The notes: generated by a model from the sequence alone, not told the origin. A DNA stretch of 64,000 nucleotides from CAZYAK01 sp964403335 (GCA_964403335.1 CAYOFI010000001.1:123991-187990), one strand, 5' to 3'. Shown: positions 6,824 through 16,236, counted from the stretch's first letter. Program-made: numbers and translations.

Positions 6824-9566
6824 GCGCGGGACGCATGGCGTGCAGCAGAAAGAAAAGCGCGATGGGGATGGAAACAAGCGGGAAGAGTGAGCCTGTAAAG
6901 ACAGCTTCTCCTATGATGGTTGAGATGCAGACAAAGGGCAGCGTGCCATCCAGCACATCGGGATCCATGCGGCGCATCAGTTCGAAGTAGAGCACGTACG
7001 GCAGGATGGTGAAGACGAAGACGAATGCCATCGCGGTCACGAACATGCCCGCGGAGAGCGTGGACAGTGTCGTATACGGGAGCATGGGCAGGGCGAAGAC
7101 GAAGCACACGAGAGATACCCAGAACATGTAGGCGGGGTACCGTTCACGAACTTTGCCGATCACATCTTGGTACCGTTTGCTCAAGAGCGAGTACAGAGAG
7201 AAAGAAAGCGATGCGCCGACGGCAGCCAGGACGTGAGATGAGGGGAAGTGCGCGTTGTAGAAAAAAGTGAGCGCCAATGTCGCCGCAACCAGAAGGCCGG
7301 TGACAAAAAGCATGCGGTCGAACGTTTTTTCAAACAGCTGCCGTGCGAGGACGGTGAGGATAAGCCCGCCGATGATGAAGAGGATGTATTGGGTGGCGTA
7401 CAGCACATCAACCGTCAGATAAGTGAGCAATCCTGTTAAAAAGAGCGCTACGCCGCAGAGGACAAGGAGCGGATGGAAAGGCGAGAGCGGCTTGAGTTTG
7501 GCGGAGGAAAAAAACGTGTGAGTTGCATAACCGATCAACGATGCCAAAAGGAAGGTGCCGAAACGGATGAATGTGAGATCGACGACGGTGATATTTTTCA
7601 GAAGTTCATGGGCGAAAACCGGATCCAGCCCCCAGAGCATGACCAGCACGCCCACGCTCGCGTAACGGCGGATGCGCGTGTACTTGGAGGTGATTTGCAA
7701 GTCTTTGCCTCCCGCGCGCTGAATTTCCGCCGCGAATTCCTCGCGCTCCTGGAGCGTCAGCGTGCCTTGTACGGCGACGACGGTGCGGATGCGATCCAGT
7801 TTGTAATACGTGTTTTGCAGATCATGACGGTACTTCCGGTGGATTTCATGGATGCGGTCCAGCGTATCGTTCCCGTCGGATTCCAGCACGTATTGCATGC
7901 GGAAGAAAGCGCGGTTGCCGTTCGCGCCGTTTTTTTTCTGTTTTTCGAACAGCACCGCGTAGGCGGATGACGGCTCGATCCGCCCGTTCGCAATGGCGAT
8001 GTACAATTCGGGCAGCGAGCCGTACCCCAATTGCTGCAATTTGCCGGTTAGGTGTTGTTCGCTGAATTCCTCCAAAAATCCTTTTCTGTTTTGGCGCAAT
8101 ACGCGTTGCAACAGCTCGCGTCCGACCGGGATTTTTTCCGTATCGGATTTTCCTTCCACCAGCGCGCCGCGGATAAGCGCTGTGGCATACCCCGTACGCG
8201 CCTTGTCGATCCATTCACGTTTTACCGTCACGTTATCCCCCAATGTGACATTCAGGGATATGGCGTGCGTCAACGGCATATCGAGCGCTGTGGTTTCCTT
8301 GCCGCCGATACTGAGCGATGTCAGTTTGAGCGCATCTTTTCCGAACATGTACAAAGCGCCATCTAATGCTGTCGAACCTTTGGGTACCAGCATCGTCTGG
8401 TCGCCGGGGCCGTAAATGAGGATGGATTCGCCCAGAATATCGCTTTGCAGCGTATCCCAGAATTCTTTGCTGCGGCCGAGAGTGTCCGCGGAAAGTGGAG
8501 AAATGCGCTGTGTCCAAGGCAGCCAATCGTGCAATTCGCGGGTGTCACTGCGGAAGCAGAGAGTGGTCACGCCTTTGCGCGCGTATTCGTGCATCTGCTG
8601 CGTGCGGATTTTGCAGCGGACGCGCGTACCGTCTTCCAGAATGACGGTGGTGTGCAGTCCCCGATACCCGTTGATGGTGGGCGTGTTGATGAAATCTTGA
8701 AAGGACATCGATTCCCGCTTCCACATCTGATGCAGAATCCCCAATACTCTGTAGCACGTATCCAGCGTGTCGCAGACGAAGACGGCAGTGAGTCCGGAAA
8801 CTCCCGTCACGGCGGTGCCTTCCGTGTTCAACTGTTCGCGCAGACTGTCCCACGATTTGTCTTCGTGTTTCATGTGCACGTCGTCCGTATGTTCCGGGAA
8901 ATGCGTTTGGAGCCGCTTTTGCATTTCTTTCACCACTGCAGTTCCCTTCGTTTGATTTTCCTCGCGCAACGCCACAAGCCGCTTGAACACGGCCGGTTCC
9001 AGAATGCCCAAACAGAGCGCTTCCAGTTCGTCGCGGATATCCTGCATGCACAAGCGGTCCGCGATTTTCACGTACACGTCCTGCGTTTCCTGGCTAAGCG
9101 TACGCTGTCTCTCCTCCTTCAAAAATTCCACCGTCTGCATGTTGTGCAGGCGGTCGATGATTTTGATCACCATGATGCGCACGTCCGTCTCCATCAGCGT
9201 GAAAATTTTCCGCAGTGTCTCCGTCTGCTCGTCCAAGTTCGGTCCGCCGACGTCGGAGACGGAGAGCTTCGTGACGCCTTCGATGAGCGTGCGCACGGTC
9301 GGTCCGAATTGCTCTTCGATTTCCGGGAGCGTCAGATCGGTATCTTCCACGGTATCGTGCAAGAGGGCCGCGATGATCGTATCCGGATCGGCGCCCATGT
9401 TTGCCAGCATCGTCGCCACCGTGATGGGGTGGTTGAAATACGGTTCCCCGGATTTGCGCTTTTGGGGGCCATGCTTCCGTTCTCCCAACTCAAATCCTGG
9501 TTTGATGCGCGTCTGCTGGGTCGCAGACACGTGCTTTATGGCCGGACGGAACTCGTTCCACTGCAT
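6783..9566 (-). CDS. RelA/SpoT homologue fused to an EamA-type membrane transporter domain
   Basis: The N-terminal part matches the RSH alarmone family. The HD hydrolase domain has YFNHPITV (His46), ALLHDTVEDT (His70-Asp71) and KIIDRLHN (Asp138), all intact. The synthetase-like region (about 250-340) keeps INGYRGLHTTV but reads VRCKIRT where synthetases have E-x-Q-I-R-T, and it lacks the following Ala-Glu, so synthesis is probably lost. A TGS domain follows (about 380-445), then an ACT-like segment. From about residue 645 to the end there are roughly ten hydrophobic helices with the EamA pattern (VLMLWGLDPVFAHELL; LPYVLYFELMRRMDP). The frame is continuous. A TAAAAT box lies 10 nt before ATG 9566. 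Predicted role: membrane-anchored (p)ppGpp hydrolase or sensor. Confidence 0.85.
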   Translation of the reverse strand: MQWNEFRPAIKHVSATQQTRIKPGFELGERKHGPQKRKSGEPYFNHPITVATMLANMGADPDTIIAALLHDTVEDTDLTLPEIEEQFGPTVRTLIEGVTKLSVSDVGGPNLDEQTETLRKIFTLMETDVRIMVIKIIDRLHNMQTVEFLKEERQRTLSQETQDVYVKIADRLCMQDIRDELEALCLGILEPAVFKRLVALREENQTKGTAVVKEMQKRLQTHFPEHTDDVHMKHEDKSWDSLREQLNTEGTAVTGVSGLTAVFVCDTLDTCYRVLGILHQMWKRESMSFQDFINTPTINGYRGLHTTVILEDGTRVRCKIRTQQMHEYARKGVTTLCFRSDTRELHDWLPWTQRISPLSADTLGRSKEFWDTLQSDILGESILIYGPGDQTMLVPKGSTALDGALYMFGKDALKLTSLSIGGKETTALDMPLTHAISLNVTLGDNVTVKREWIDKARTGYATALIRGALVEGKSDTEKIPVGRELLQRVLRQNRKGFLEEFSEQHLTGKLQQLGYGSLPELYIAIANGRIEPSSAYAVLFEKQKKNGANGNRAFFRMQYVLESDGNDTLDRIHEIHRKYRHDLQNTYYKLDRIRTVVAVQGTLTLQEREEFAAEIQRAGGKDLQITSKYTRIRRYASVGVLVMLWGLDPVFAHELLKNITVVDLTFIRFGTFLLASLIGYATHTFFSSAKLKPLSPFHPLLVLCGVALFLTGLLTYLTVDVLYATQYILFIIGGLILTVLARQLFEKTFDRMLFVTGLLVAATLALTFFYNAHFPSSHVLAAVGASLSFSLYSLLSKRYQDVIGKVRERYPAYMFWVSLVCFVFALPMLPYTTLSTLSAGMFVTAMAFVFVFTILPYVLYFELMRRMDPDVLDGTLPFVCISTIIGEAVFTGSLFPLVSIPIALFFLLHAMRPAPTFSPAASTTKSA

Positions 9567-9634
9567 ACAGCCTTCTATTTTACCAGACTCCCACCGCTTC
9601 GGGGAGCGAATATTTGGCTTTCCTCTGCAGTGTT

Positions 9635-10114
9635 TTAGGACAGCATTTGCACGGCATACGCCTTCACGTTACTGAAAATCTCCGTCCGTTCATCCAAAAC
9701 TTCGACTTCCCCCCGCGTGAACCACTTCAGTTCCCGGGCTTCGTCCTCCGCAAGGGTCAAAACCTGCGATTCATCCAGCGGCCGGGCGCGGTACAAAAAA
9801 TCCATGTGCTGATGGGCGGGTTCGTTGCGCTCCTCGCTTGCGGGAATATTTTCCAGCAACAGCGCGACGGGCTTTTTCAGCATCCGTCCTTCATGCGGAT
9901 TCATCGCGAATAAATCATCATGATCTTCGCCGAGAATTTCCACGTCCAAGTTCGTCTCCTCTTTGCACTCGCGCTTGGCGGTGTCCTCGGGCGTTTCGTT
10001 GTCGTCCACGTGTCCGCCCGGGGGCATCCAGCGCCCTAGGCGTTTGTGCCAGAGCAGGAGGACGCGCTTGCGGGAGTCGATCACAAAGGCGGTGGCGGTG
10101 AAGTGACGTTGCAT
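9635..10114 (-). CDS. Nudix hydrolase
   Basis: Hydrolyses a nucleoside diphosphate linked to another group; the substrate cannot be told from sequence. The Nudix box is complete: GGHVDDNETPEDTAKRECKE followed by ETNLDVE, matching G-x5-E-x7-REUxEExGU apart from the last Gly, which is Asn here. At 159 aa the length is typical. The MPPGGHVD context and His-rich EPAHQHMDFLY are common in the ADP-ribose/NTP-type branch. It sits between the RSH gene and uvrA on the same strand, separated by repeat-filled spacers, so it is probably transcribed alone. Confidence 0.85.
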   Translation of the reverse strand: MQRHFTATAFVIDSRKRVLLLWHKRLGRWMPPGGHVDDNETPEDTAKRECKEETNLDVEILGEDHDDLFAMNPHEGRMLKKPVALLLENIPASEERNEPAHQHMDFLYRARPLDESQVLTLAEDEARELKWFTRGEVEVLDERTEIFSNVKAYAVQMLS

Positions 10115-10152
10115 GTGTAGGGGCGTGGGTGATGTTTCGAGAATAGTAGGGG

Positions 10153-10235
10153 GTGATAGAGGGAATAGAGGCCATAGACGCGATAGAGGTGTGGAATCGT
10201 CTATTCCCTCTATGCCGTCTATCCCGTCTATCCCT
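10153..10235. repeat. Inverted repeat of GGGATAGA/TCTATCCC words
   Basis: The left arm (10153-10188) is GATAGAGGGAATAGAGG-like and the right arm (10200-10235) is its imperfect complement, with an 11-nt centre. The right arm overlaps the last codons of uvrA and supplies its stop codon. The same words occur at 60055-60125 and inside ileS near 2815-2860. The fold may act as a terminator, though no T-run is present. Confidence 0.65.
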
Positions 10236-13113
10236 TCTTGCGCTTCGCAAGCATCTTCGCCAAGTACTGTCCCGTATAACTCTCCCCCACCTTCGCGACC
10301 TCCTCCGGCGTGCCGATGGCCATGATCTTGCCGCCGCCGCTGCCGCCGTCGGGACCGATGTCCACGATGTGGTCGACGGACTTCAACACGTCCAAGTTGT
10401 GTTCGATCACGAGGACGGTGTTTCCTTTATCGACCAGGCGCTGCAGAACTTCGAGCAACTTTTGAATGTCATCGAAGTGCAGACCGGTCGTGGGCTCATC
10501 GAGGATGTAAAACGTCTTGCCCGTCGCGCGCTTGGTGAGCTCCGTCGCCAGTTTCACGCGCTGCGCTTCTCCTCCGGAGAGCGTGGTCGCGCTCTGGCCC
10601 AGACGGATGTAGCCGAGCCCCACGTCTTCCAGCGTCTGCAATTTGTTCTTGATGGAGGGGATCGCGCTGAAGAATTGGAGCGATTCGCTGATGGTCATGT
10701 CCAATGTCTCGGAGATGTTCTTTCCTTTATACGTGATCTCCAACGTCTCGCGGTTGTAGCGTTTGCCGTGGCAGGATTCGCAGGTCACAAACACGTCCGG
10801 CAAGAAGTGCATTTCGATCCGCTTCAGTCCGTCGCCTTCGCATTCTTCGCAGCGACCGCCCTTCACGTTAAAGCTGAAGCGTCCGGGCTTGTAACCGCGC
10901 AGCTTGGCCTCGGGCGTCGTGGCGAAAATATCGCGGACGTCGGTGAACACGCCGGTGTACGTCGCGGGGTTGCTGCGCGGCGTGCGGCCGATGGGGGATT
11001 GGTCGATGACGATGGCTTTGTCCAAATGTTCCAGGCCCGTGATGGATTTCACGTCCTGCGGCTTGGTGTGCGCTTTGTTCAGCACGCGTTGCAGCTCGGG
11101 TCCCAGAATGCCGTGGATCAAGCTCGACTTTCCGGAGCCGGACACGCCGGAGATGCCGATGAATGTTCCCAGTGGGAAATCGACATCCACATGCTGCAAG
11201 TTATGGTGGTGCGCGCCTTTGACTTGGATGGCCTTGCCGTTTCCTTTGCGGCGGTTTTTGGGAATCTCGATGCGCTTGCGGCCGCTCAGATATTGTCCCG
11301 TCACGGAATCTGCCTGCTTGATCAATTCCTCCGGCGTACCCTGCGCCATCACCTGCCCGCCCAGTTTGCCGGCGCCGGGGCCGATTTCCAGCAGGTAATC
11401 CGCGGCTTCAATCGTCTCTTCATCGTGCTCCACGACAATGACGGTGTTGCCTAGGTCGCGCAGTTGGACGAGGGTGTTGATGAGTTTCGCATTGTCGCGC
11501 TGGTGCAGACCGATGGACGGTTCATCAAGTACGTACAACACGCCTTGCAGTGCGGATCCAATCTGCGTGGCCAAACGGATGCGTTGGGCTTCGCCGCCGG
11601 ACAGCGTCGCGGCCGAGCGCGAGAGTGTCAGATATTTCAATCCGACGTTTTCCAGGAAGAGGAGGCGGGCAATCACCTCGCTCAGGACCTTTTTCACAAT
11701 GGTGTATTCGTAGGTCGTCAGAGCCAATTTCGATTTCTCTGCGGGAATGAGACTGCTGAAGAACGTCTTCGCCTCATCGATCGCCATGTCCGTCGCGTTC
11801 ACGATATTTTTCTCACCGACGGTCACGCCGAGGATTTCTTTGCGGAGCCTTTGTCCTTTGCATTCTCCGCAGGGCAATTCCAACATGTATTCTTCGATCT
11901 GCTGGCGGATGTAACTGGAATCCGTTTCGTTGTGACGGCGCTGCAAGTTTGGAATCACGCCTTCATAAGTCGTCTGGTACGTGCCGCCGAACTTGAGCGA
12001 GCTCACGGTCACTTTCAGCGAGCGCGGGTAGCCGTGCAGGATGATTTTGCGGTGCTCGTCGGAGAGTTCTTTCCACGGCGTATCCATGGAGAAATCCACT
12101 TCCAGGGAGAGTGCTTCCAATAATTGCTGCATGAAGCCCGTGCGGCTGGCGGACGTGGCCCAGGGATGGATGGCGCCTTCCGCAAGCGAGAGCCGCGGAT
12201 TGGGGATGATGGCGCTTTCGTCGACCTGCAGGATCGATCCCAGGCCGTGACACGTTTGGCATGCGCCGTGCGGGGAGTTGAACGAGAAGCTGCGTGGCTC
12301 AATGTCCGGGATGCTCTCTTGCGGGTGATCGGGACAGACGAACGATTCCGCGAAGCGCGTCTCTTCGTTGCTCTCCGCATCCAGCACGATCATCGATCCT
12401 TCGCCTTTGCGCAGTGCCAATTCCACAGAGTCCGCCAAGCGCGAGCGGTTGGGATTGGCCGTTCCTTCTTTCATCTCCAAATCGCGCACCACCAAACGGT
12501 CTACCACGATCTGGATCGTGTGCGCTTTCTTGGGATCCAAATTGATCTCTTCGTCCACCGTCACGGTCTGTCCGTCGATGCGCATGCGCACGAACCCTTC
12601 GCGGCGGATGGCATCGATGATCTTCACGTGCTCGCCCTTGCGTCCTTCCACCACCGGCGCAAGCAGCGAAATTTTCCGCCCGTCCGGCATCTTCGCGATC
12701 GTCTCCACCATTTGGCTTGCGGATTGCTTTCCCAAAATGCGTCCGCAGATACTGCAGTGCACCTTGCCGACTTTGGCCCACAACAAACGCATGTAGTCGT
12801 AAATTTCCGTCACGGTCCCCACGGTCGAACGGGGATTGCGTGCCGCTGTCTTCTGATCGATGGAAATCGCGGGACTCAATCCCTCGATCGACTCGACTTC
12901 CGGCTTCTCCATCTGCGCGATGAACTGGCGCGCGTAGGCGGAGAGGGACTCCACGTAGCGGCGTTGCCCTTCGGCGAAGATCGTATCGAATGCGAGTGAC
13001 GACTTTCCGGAGCCCGAGAGCCCCGTGATCACGGTCAATTTGTTCCGGGGTATCGATACATCGATGTTCTTCAGGTTATGCATCTTGGCCCCTTTGACGA
13101 TGATTCTGTCCAT
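10228..13113 (-). CDS. uvrA: Excinuclease ABC subunit A
   Basis: DNA damage sensor ATPase of nucleotide excision repair; with UvrB it locates lesions. At 961 aa it has the normal length. Both ABC modules are complete: Walker A GLSGSGKSSLAF (about residue 31) and GVSGSGKSSLIH (about 645); signatures LSGGEAQRIRLA and LSGGEAQRVKLA; Walker B YVLDEPSIGLH and YILDEPTTGLH. The C-terminal zinc finger is CEECEGDG...CESCHG. The first zinc module reads CPDH...CQTC, so one usual Cys is His. The C-terminal GGxGGG-like tail is present as GSGGGK upstream of the end. No uvrB or uvrC is in the window. Confidence 0.97.
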   Translation of the reverse strand: MDRIIVKGAKMHNLKNIDVSIPRNKLTVITGLSGSGKSSLAFDTIFAEGQRRYVESLSAYARQFIAQMEKPEVESIEGLSPAISIDQKTAARNPRSTVGTVTEIYDYMRLLWAKVGKVHCSICGRILGKQSASQMVETIAKMPDGRKISLLAPVVEGRKGEHVKIIDAIRREGFVRMRIDGQTVTVDEEINLDPKKAHTIQIVVDRLVVRDLEMKEGTANPNRSRLADSVELALRKGEGSMIVLDAESNEETRFAESFVCPDHPQESIPDIEPRSFSFNSPHGACQTCHGLGSILQVDESAIIPNPRLSLAEGAIHPWATSASRTGFMQQLLEALSLEVDFSMDTPWKELSDEHRKIILHGYPRSLKVTVSSLKFGGTYQTTYEGVIPNLQRRHNETDSSYIRQQIEEYMLELPCGECKGQRLRKEILGVTVGEKNIVNATDMAIDEAKTFFSSLIPAEKSKLALTTYEYTIVKKVLSEVIARLLFLENVGLKYLTLSRSAATLSGGEAQRIRLATQIGSALQGVLYVLDEPSIGLHQRDNAKLINTLVQLRDLGNTVIVVEHDEETIEAADYLLEIGPGAGKLGGQVMAQGTPEELIKQADSVTGQYLSGRKRIEIPKNRRKGNGKAIQVKGAHHHNLQHVDVDFPLGTFIGISGVSGSGKSSLIHGILGPELQRVLNKAHTKPQDVKSITGLEHLDKAIVIDQSPIGRTPRSNPATYTGVFTDVRDIFATTPEAKLRGYKPGRFSFNVKGGRCEECEGDGLKRIEMHFLPDVFVTCESCHGKRYNRETLEITYKGKNISETLDMTISESLQFFSAIPSIKNKLQTLEDVGLGYIRLGQSATTLSGGEAQRVKLATELTKRATGKTFYILDEPTTGLHFDDIQKLLEVLQRLVDKGNTVLVIEHNLDVLKSVDHIVDIGPDGGSGGGKIMAIGTPEEVAKVGESYTGQYLAKMLAKRKKG

Positions 13114-13183
13114 AATGGAGAAAATGTGAATACAACAAAAAATCGCCCGCGCGCGGCGCCGGACGAAGGCTTGAGCTTACACG

Positions 13184-13216
13184 AAAAAAGGCCATCTGTC
13201 CAGGGTTCTATGGCCT
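13184..13216 (-). terminator. Rho-independent terminator
   Basis: On the minus strand AGGCCAT (13216-13210) pairs with ATGGCCT (13195-13189) and is followed by a run of T. It lies just after the stop of the small gene 13233-13517. Confidence 0.7.
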
Positions 13217-13232
13217 AATTTCCATGGGGGCA

Positions 13233-13517
13233 TCACTGTGCGATCTGCATCCTTTGCAATGTAGCTCGCAGGGCGGGACGAATGGCGACAATGACTCTGA
13301 AGTATGTCATCCAGAAAAAATCGGCATCCACGTCATCTGCACCCTGCAATGCATTCAAGATATCTTTTGATGTGACTGAATCCACGTCGTGGACGATGCG
13401 TAATGCAAGCTCGTTGAGCGGGCCGTGTTCATACGCCGCAACGGCGCTGGACAGTCCCCGTAAATTTTCCAGATGCTGACGTGCGGACTCTTCGTCGAAT
13501 TCGTGCGTGGTATTCAT
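13233..13517 (-). CDS. Hypothetical protein, 94 aa
   Basis: No family recognised. The sequence is acidic and helical with no membrane segment. The start at ATG 13517 is preferred over TTG 13571, which would give a poor N terminus and run into the divergent ribE promoter. A clear terminator follows its stop, which supports a real, separately transcribed gene. Confidence 0.6.
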   Translation of the reverse strand: MNTTHEFDEESARQHLENLRGLSSAVAAYEHGPLNELALRIVHDVDSVTSKDILNALQGADDVDADFFWMTYFRVIVAIRPALRATLQRMQIAQ

Positions 13518-13597
13518 AGGTAAGCGGAAAAAAATGAGGCCGTAAGATACGTTTCTTTGCGGTAGTGTCAAGAGATTGAAAATGATAAGGTAAAACC

Positions 13598-14176
13598 ATG
13601 TTTACAGGGATTATCGAAGCAACGGCAGAAGTTCTCGCGCGCGATGATCATTCAATCATCATCGCCCGTCCGAGGGGATTCGATGATCTCAAGCTCGGAT
13701 CAAGCATCGCCATCAGCGGCGTGTGTCTGACGGTGGTGAAGATGGATGAGGCGTCGTTGATTTTTGATGTTGTGCCGGAGACATTCGCGAAGTCGGCGAT
13801 GGGGAAACTCAAAAAAGGGGATTGTGTGAACTTGGAACGGGCGATGCGCGCGGATGGGAGGTTTGACGGGCATGTGGTGCAGGGGCATATAGAAGGAGTG
13901 GGGGAGGTGACGAAGATCGACGCGCAGACGTCAGGATTGATGTTGTCGCTGCGCGTCCCATCAGCACTTCTCCCCTTCATCATCCCCAAAGGCTCCATCA
14001 CCCTGGACGGCGTGTCGCTCACGGTTGCATCGGTCGACAAAGACATAGTGACGGTGGCGTTGATTCCGGAAACTTTGAAGCGGACGACATTCGGAGATCG
14101 AAAGCCGGGGGATCAGGTGAATATCGAAACGGATATCTTCATGCGGGCTTTGCTGCATCGACAAGGCAAAAAGTGA
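13598..14176 (+). CDS. ribE: Riboflavin synthase, alpha subunit
   Basis: Dismutates two 6,7-dimethyl-8-ribityllumazine molecules into riboflavin and the pyrimidine precursor. The N terminus MFTGIIEATAEV is diagnostic. Two lumazine-binding barrels follow, with ISGVCLTVV and later ITLDGVSLTV as the paired repeats, and GHVVQGHIEGVG in between. At 192 aa it is close to normal (about 200-215). The only space to the divergent gene is about 80 nt and the part next to the start is short, so there is no room for an FMN riboswitch. It is followed 13 nt later by ribH. Confidence 0.95.
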   Translation: MFTGIIEATAEVLARDDHSIIIARPRGFDDLKLGSSIAISGVCLTVVKMDEASLIFDVVPETFAKSAMGKLKKGDCVNLERAMRADGRFDGHVVQGHIEGVGEVTKIDAQTSGLMLSLRVPSALLPFIIPKGSITLDGVSLTVASVDKDIVTVALIPETLKRTTFGDRKPGDQVNIETDIFMRALLHRQGKK

Positions 14177-14189
14177 TAAACTAACGTCC

Positions 14190-14693
14190 ATGCGCACATC
14201 TTCCTCACACGCCGGCGGACCCGCAGCGATGCCGCTGCCTCCCATTGATCCCAAGTGGCGGATCGGGATCGTGTACTCCTCCTTTTATGGTGAGGAAATA
14301 CAGTCGATGGTGCAGACGGCGCAGGCCGTTTTGGAGAAAGCGGGGATTGATCCGCAGTGCATCACCGATCATCCGGTCGCGGGGTCGTTTGAAGTGCCGC
14401 TCATCGGGCGCGCGCTTGCGGAGGCGAAAGAAGTCGATGCGCTCATTGGCATCGGGATTATCGTGGAAGGGGAGACGCATCACGCGCGCTTGCTGGCGGA
14501 TGCCGCCGCGCAGGGGATGATGGACGTGCAGATGCGCTTTGGTCTGCCGTTCGCGTTCGAAATTTTGTATGTGAAGACGTTCGAGGATGCGAAGGTGCGC
14601 GCGCTTGGCGAACATAATAAAGGAGAGGAGGCAGCGTACGCGGTGCTACATTCGTTGGCCGAACTCAAGAGAATCCGCAGCGAGAAGAATTGA
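14190..14693 (+). CDS. ribH: 6,7-dimethyl-8-ribityllumazine synthase
   Basis: Condenses the ribityl-pyrimidine with dihydroxybutanone phosphate to lumazine. Family landmarks are GIVYSSFYGEEI (N-terminal strand with the substrate-stacking aromatic residue), AGSFEVPLIGRALA, GIIVEGETHHARLL (usually GxVIxGxTxHf) and ALGEHNKGEEAAYAVL. At 167 aa it is of usual size, with about 20 extra residues at the N terminus. It is in the riboflavin cluster after ribE. A start slightly downstream (MPLPPIDP) is possible. Confidence 0.93.
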   Translation: MRTSSSHAGGPAAMPLPPIDPKWRIGIVYSSFYGEEIQSMVQTAQAVLEKAGIDPQCITDHPVAGSFEVPLIGRALAEAKEVDALIGIGIIVEGETHHARLLADAAAQGMMDVQMRFGLPFAFEILYVKTFEDAKVRALGEHNKGEEAAYAVLHSLAELKRIRSEKN

Positions 14694-14746
14694 ACAACAA
14701 TAGTGTTCACGGTACGCTCCGCGCCACAGTTCCCGCCCCCGTCTCC

Positions 14747-16126
14747 ATGCGCCTATCGCGTTTCATGCCGTTCGCAGCCGTCTTTTTGGTACCGTTGCTT
14801 GCTCAGGCCATTCAATTTCCCGATGTGAAAGCGGACTATGCGCACCGTGCGGCGATTGAAGCGCTCTCGGATCGCGGGGTCATTGGAGGAAACCCCGATG
14901 GAACATTCAAGCCGCATAATCCCGTCGATCGCGCTTCAATGCTCAAAATGCTCTACAAAGCCAAAGGCCTGACGCCCGATCCGACCAAGGTGCGGTGTTT
15001 CCCCGATGTGCAGCCGGGCAGTTGGTACGAAACGTTCGTATGCGATGCGGCCGCGCGCGGATATGTGAAGGGATATGAGGACAAGCAATTCAAACCCGGA
15101 CGCGCCGTCACGCGGGCGGAGGCGCTGAAGCTCGTCGAGGTCATTCTCGGCATTGCGCAAACCGATGCGGGTGCATGCGTGCATGCGTATGCGGATCTTC
15201 CTTCTACGGAATGGTTCCCCGGTTTTGTCCGCACGGCGTTGGCCATGGGCATTCTCCCGATTCCCGGCCAAGACGGTTCGCAGTTCCTGCCGCATCAGCC
15301 GTTGGAACGCGGCGAAGCCGCCGCCTACATCTGGAACGGCATGAATCCGAAGGCGGTGAATTGTTCCGCGGCTCGTTCATCATCGGCCGCCGCCGCATCC
15401 GCCGCATCCGCGGGCACCGCGACGAGCGCGGCTTCCTCGCGCAAGCGCGTGAACGATGCCGTCTCCGCCGATGAGATTTTGCAAAAGACCGTCCCGTTCG
15501 CCGACGCACGCGTCCTCAGTGACAAGAAGCCGCTCTCGTATCGTTTCAAGCTGTCCGCGTCAGCCGTTCTTGATGGCATCATTTCCATCGATCCATCTGA
15601 TGGCGGATCGGTCACATGCCGTCTCTATCGTTTAACGGGTGACACGATCTCCGATGAATATTATTTGGGAGTGCAGGATGCCAAGACGTGCAAGTTCCGG
15701 ACCGCCCTGACCTCCGGTGAATTTCAACTGCAAGTGCAACCGACGGTCGCGGGATCGCATGTGGCCGTGGATGTCCGCACCACGAACGGCGACGGCAACG
15801 ACGGATTCTCGCAGGCGAAGCTGATCACCAAAGGCAAATTGCAGACGGGTTTGTTGGACGCGAACGACTTGGAAGATTGGTTCACATTCACCGTCGGGCC
15901 CAGCACGTCTACCAATACGGTTCCCGGAACGGAACTGACCGTGAAGCTGACGACCGGTGATGCGCTGGGGTGCTTGGTGTATGCGCGTTCGAATGTGGAT
16001 CTGTACGGGTTTGTTGGACCGGAATGCAATACCGCATATATGTATCCCCAAGGCACGTACATGGTGTCCGTCCGGCATGCCGTTCCGTTTGAAGGAAAAC
16101 AGACCTACACGTTGGAGTTGAAATAG
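14747..16126 (+). CDS. Exported S-layer-homology (SLH) domain protein with C-terminal PPC-like domain
   Basis: A predicted cell-surface protein anchored by SLH domains. The start at ATG 14747 gives a clean signal peptide (MRLSRFMPFAAVFLVPLLAQA); the longer TTG frame does not. Three SLH modules follow: FPDVKADYAHRAAIEALSDR, CFPDVQPGSWYETFVCDAA and YADLPSTEWFPGFVRTA, each with the GxPDGTFKP / KQFKPGRAVTRAEALK type motif. After an Ala/Ser-rich linker (about 225-250) come two beta-rich segments; LEDWFTFTVG resembles bacterial pre-peptidase C-terminal domains. The gene lies between ribH and ribBA, an unexpected place for a surface protein. Confidence 0.85.
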   Translation: MRLSRFMPFAAVFLVPLLAQAIQFPDVKADYAHRAAIEALSDRGVIGGNPDGTFKPHNPVDRASMLKMLYKAKGLTPDPTKVRCFPDVQPGSWYETFVCDAAARGYVKGYEDKQFKPGRAVTRAEALKLVEVILGIAQTDAGACVHAYADLPSTEWFPGFVRTALAMGILPIPGQDGSQFLPHQPLERGEAAAYIWNGMNPKAVNCSAARSSSAAAASAASAGTATSAASSRKRVNDAVSADEILQKTVPFADARVLSDKKPLSYRFKLSASAVLDGIISIDPSDGGSVTCRLYRLTGDTISDEYYLGVQDAKTCKFRTALTSGEFQLQVQPTVAGSHVAVDVRTTNGDGNDGFSQAKLITKGKLQTGLLDANDLEDWFTFTVGPSTSTNTVPGTELTVKLTTGDALGCLVYARSNVDLYGFVGPECNTAYMYPQGTYMVSVRHAVPFEGKQTYTLELK

Positions 16127-16221
16127 TTGTATCGCCCTAGGGGTGGACGGAAGAAGATCCTTGCCTGCCGCACGGCCGCCGAGCTCATCTCCTCCCGTCC
16201 GCCCCACAGTAGAAAATGCGC

Positions 16222-16227
16222 TATACT
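16222..16227 (+). promoter_or_regulatory. -10 box of ribBA (near-leaderless)
   Basis: TATACT lies 9 nt before ATG 16237. Translation starting at 16237 rather than at the upstream in-frame ATG 16216 is favoured because 16216 would lie before the transcription start. Confidence 0.55.
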
Positions 16228-16236
16228 GTCCGCCTT

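Noticed and set aside
8445..9638. 397-codon plus-strand frame
   Set aside because: Antisense to the HD and synthetase-like part of the RSH gene; composition is His/Arg/Val-rich with no recognisable motif.
10153..12999. Plus-strand frames of 433, 219 and 291 codons
   Set aside because: Antisense to uvrA, which is certain from both ABC modules.
13518..13597. FMN riboswitch before ribE
   Set aside because: The spacer is too short and lacks the RFN core.
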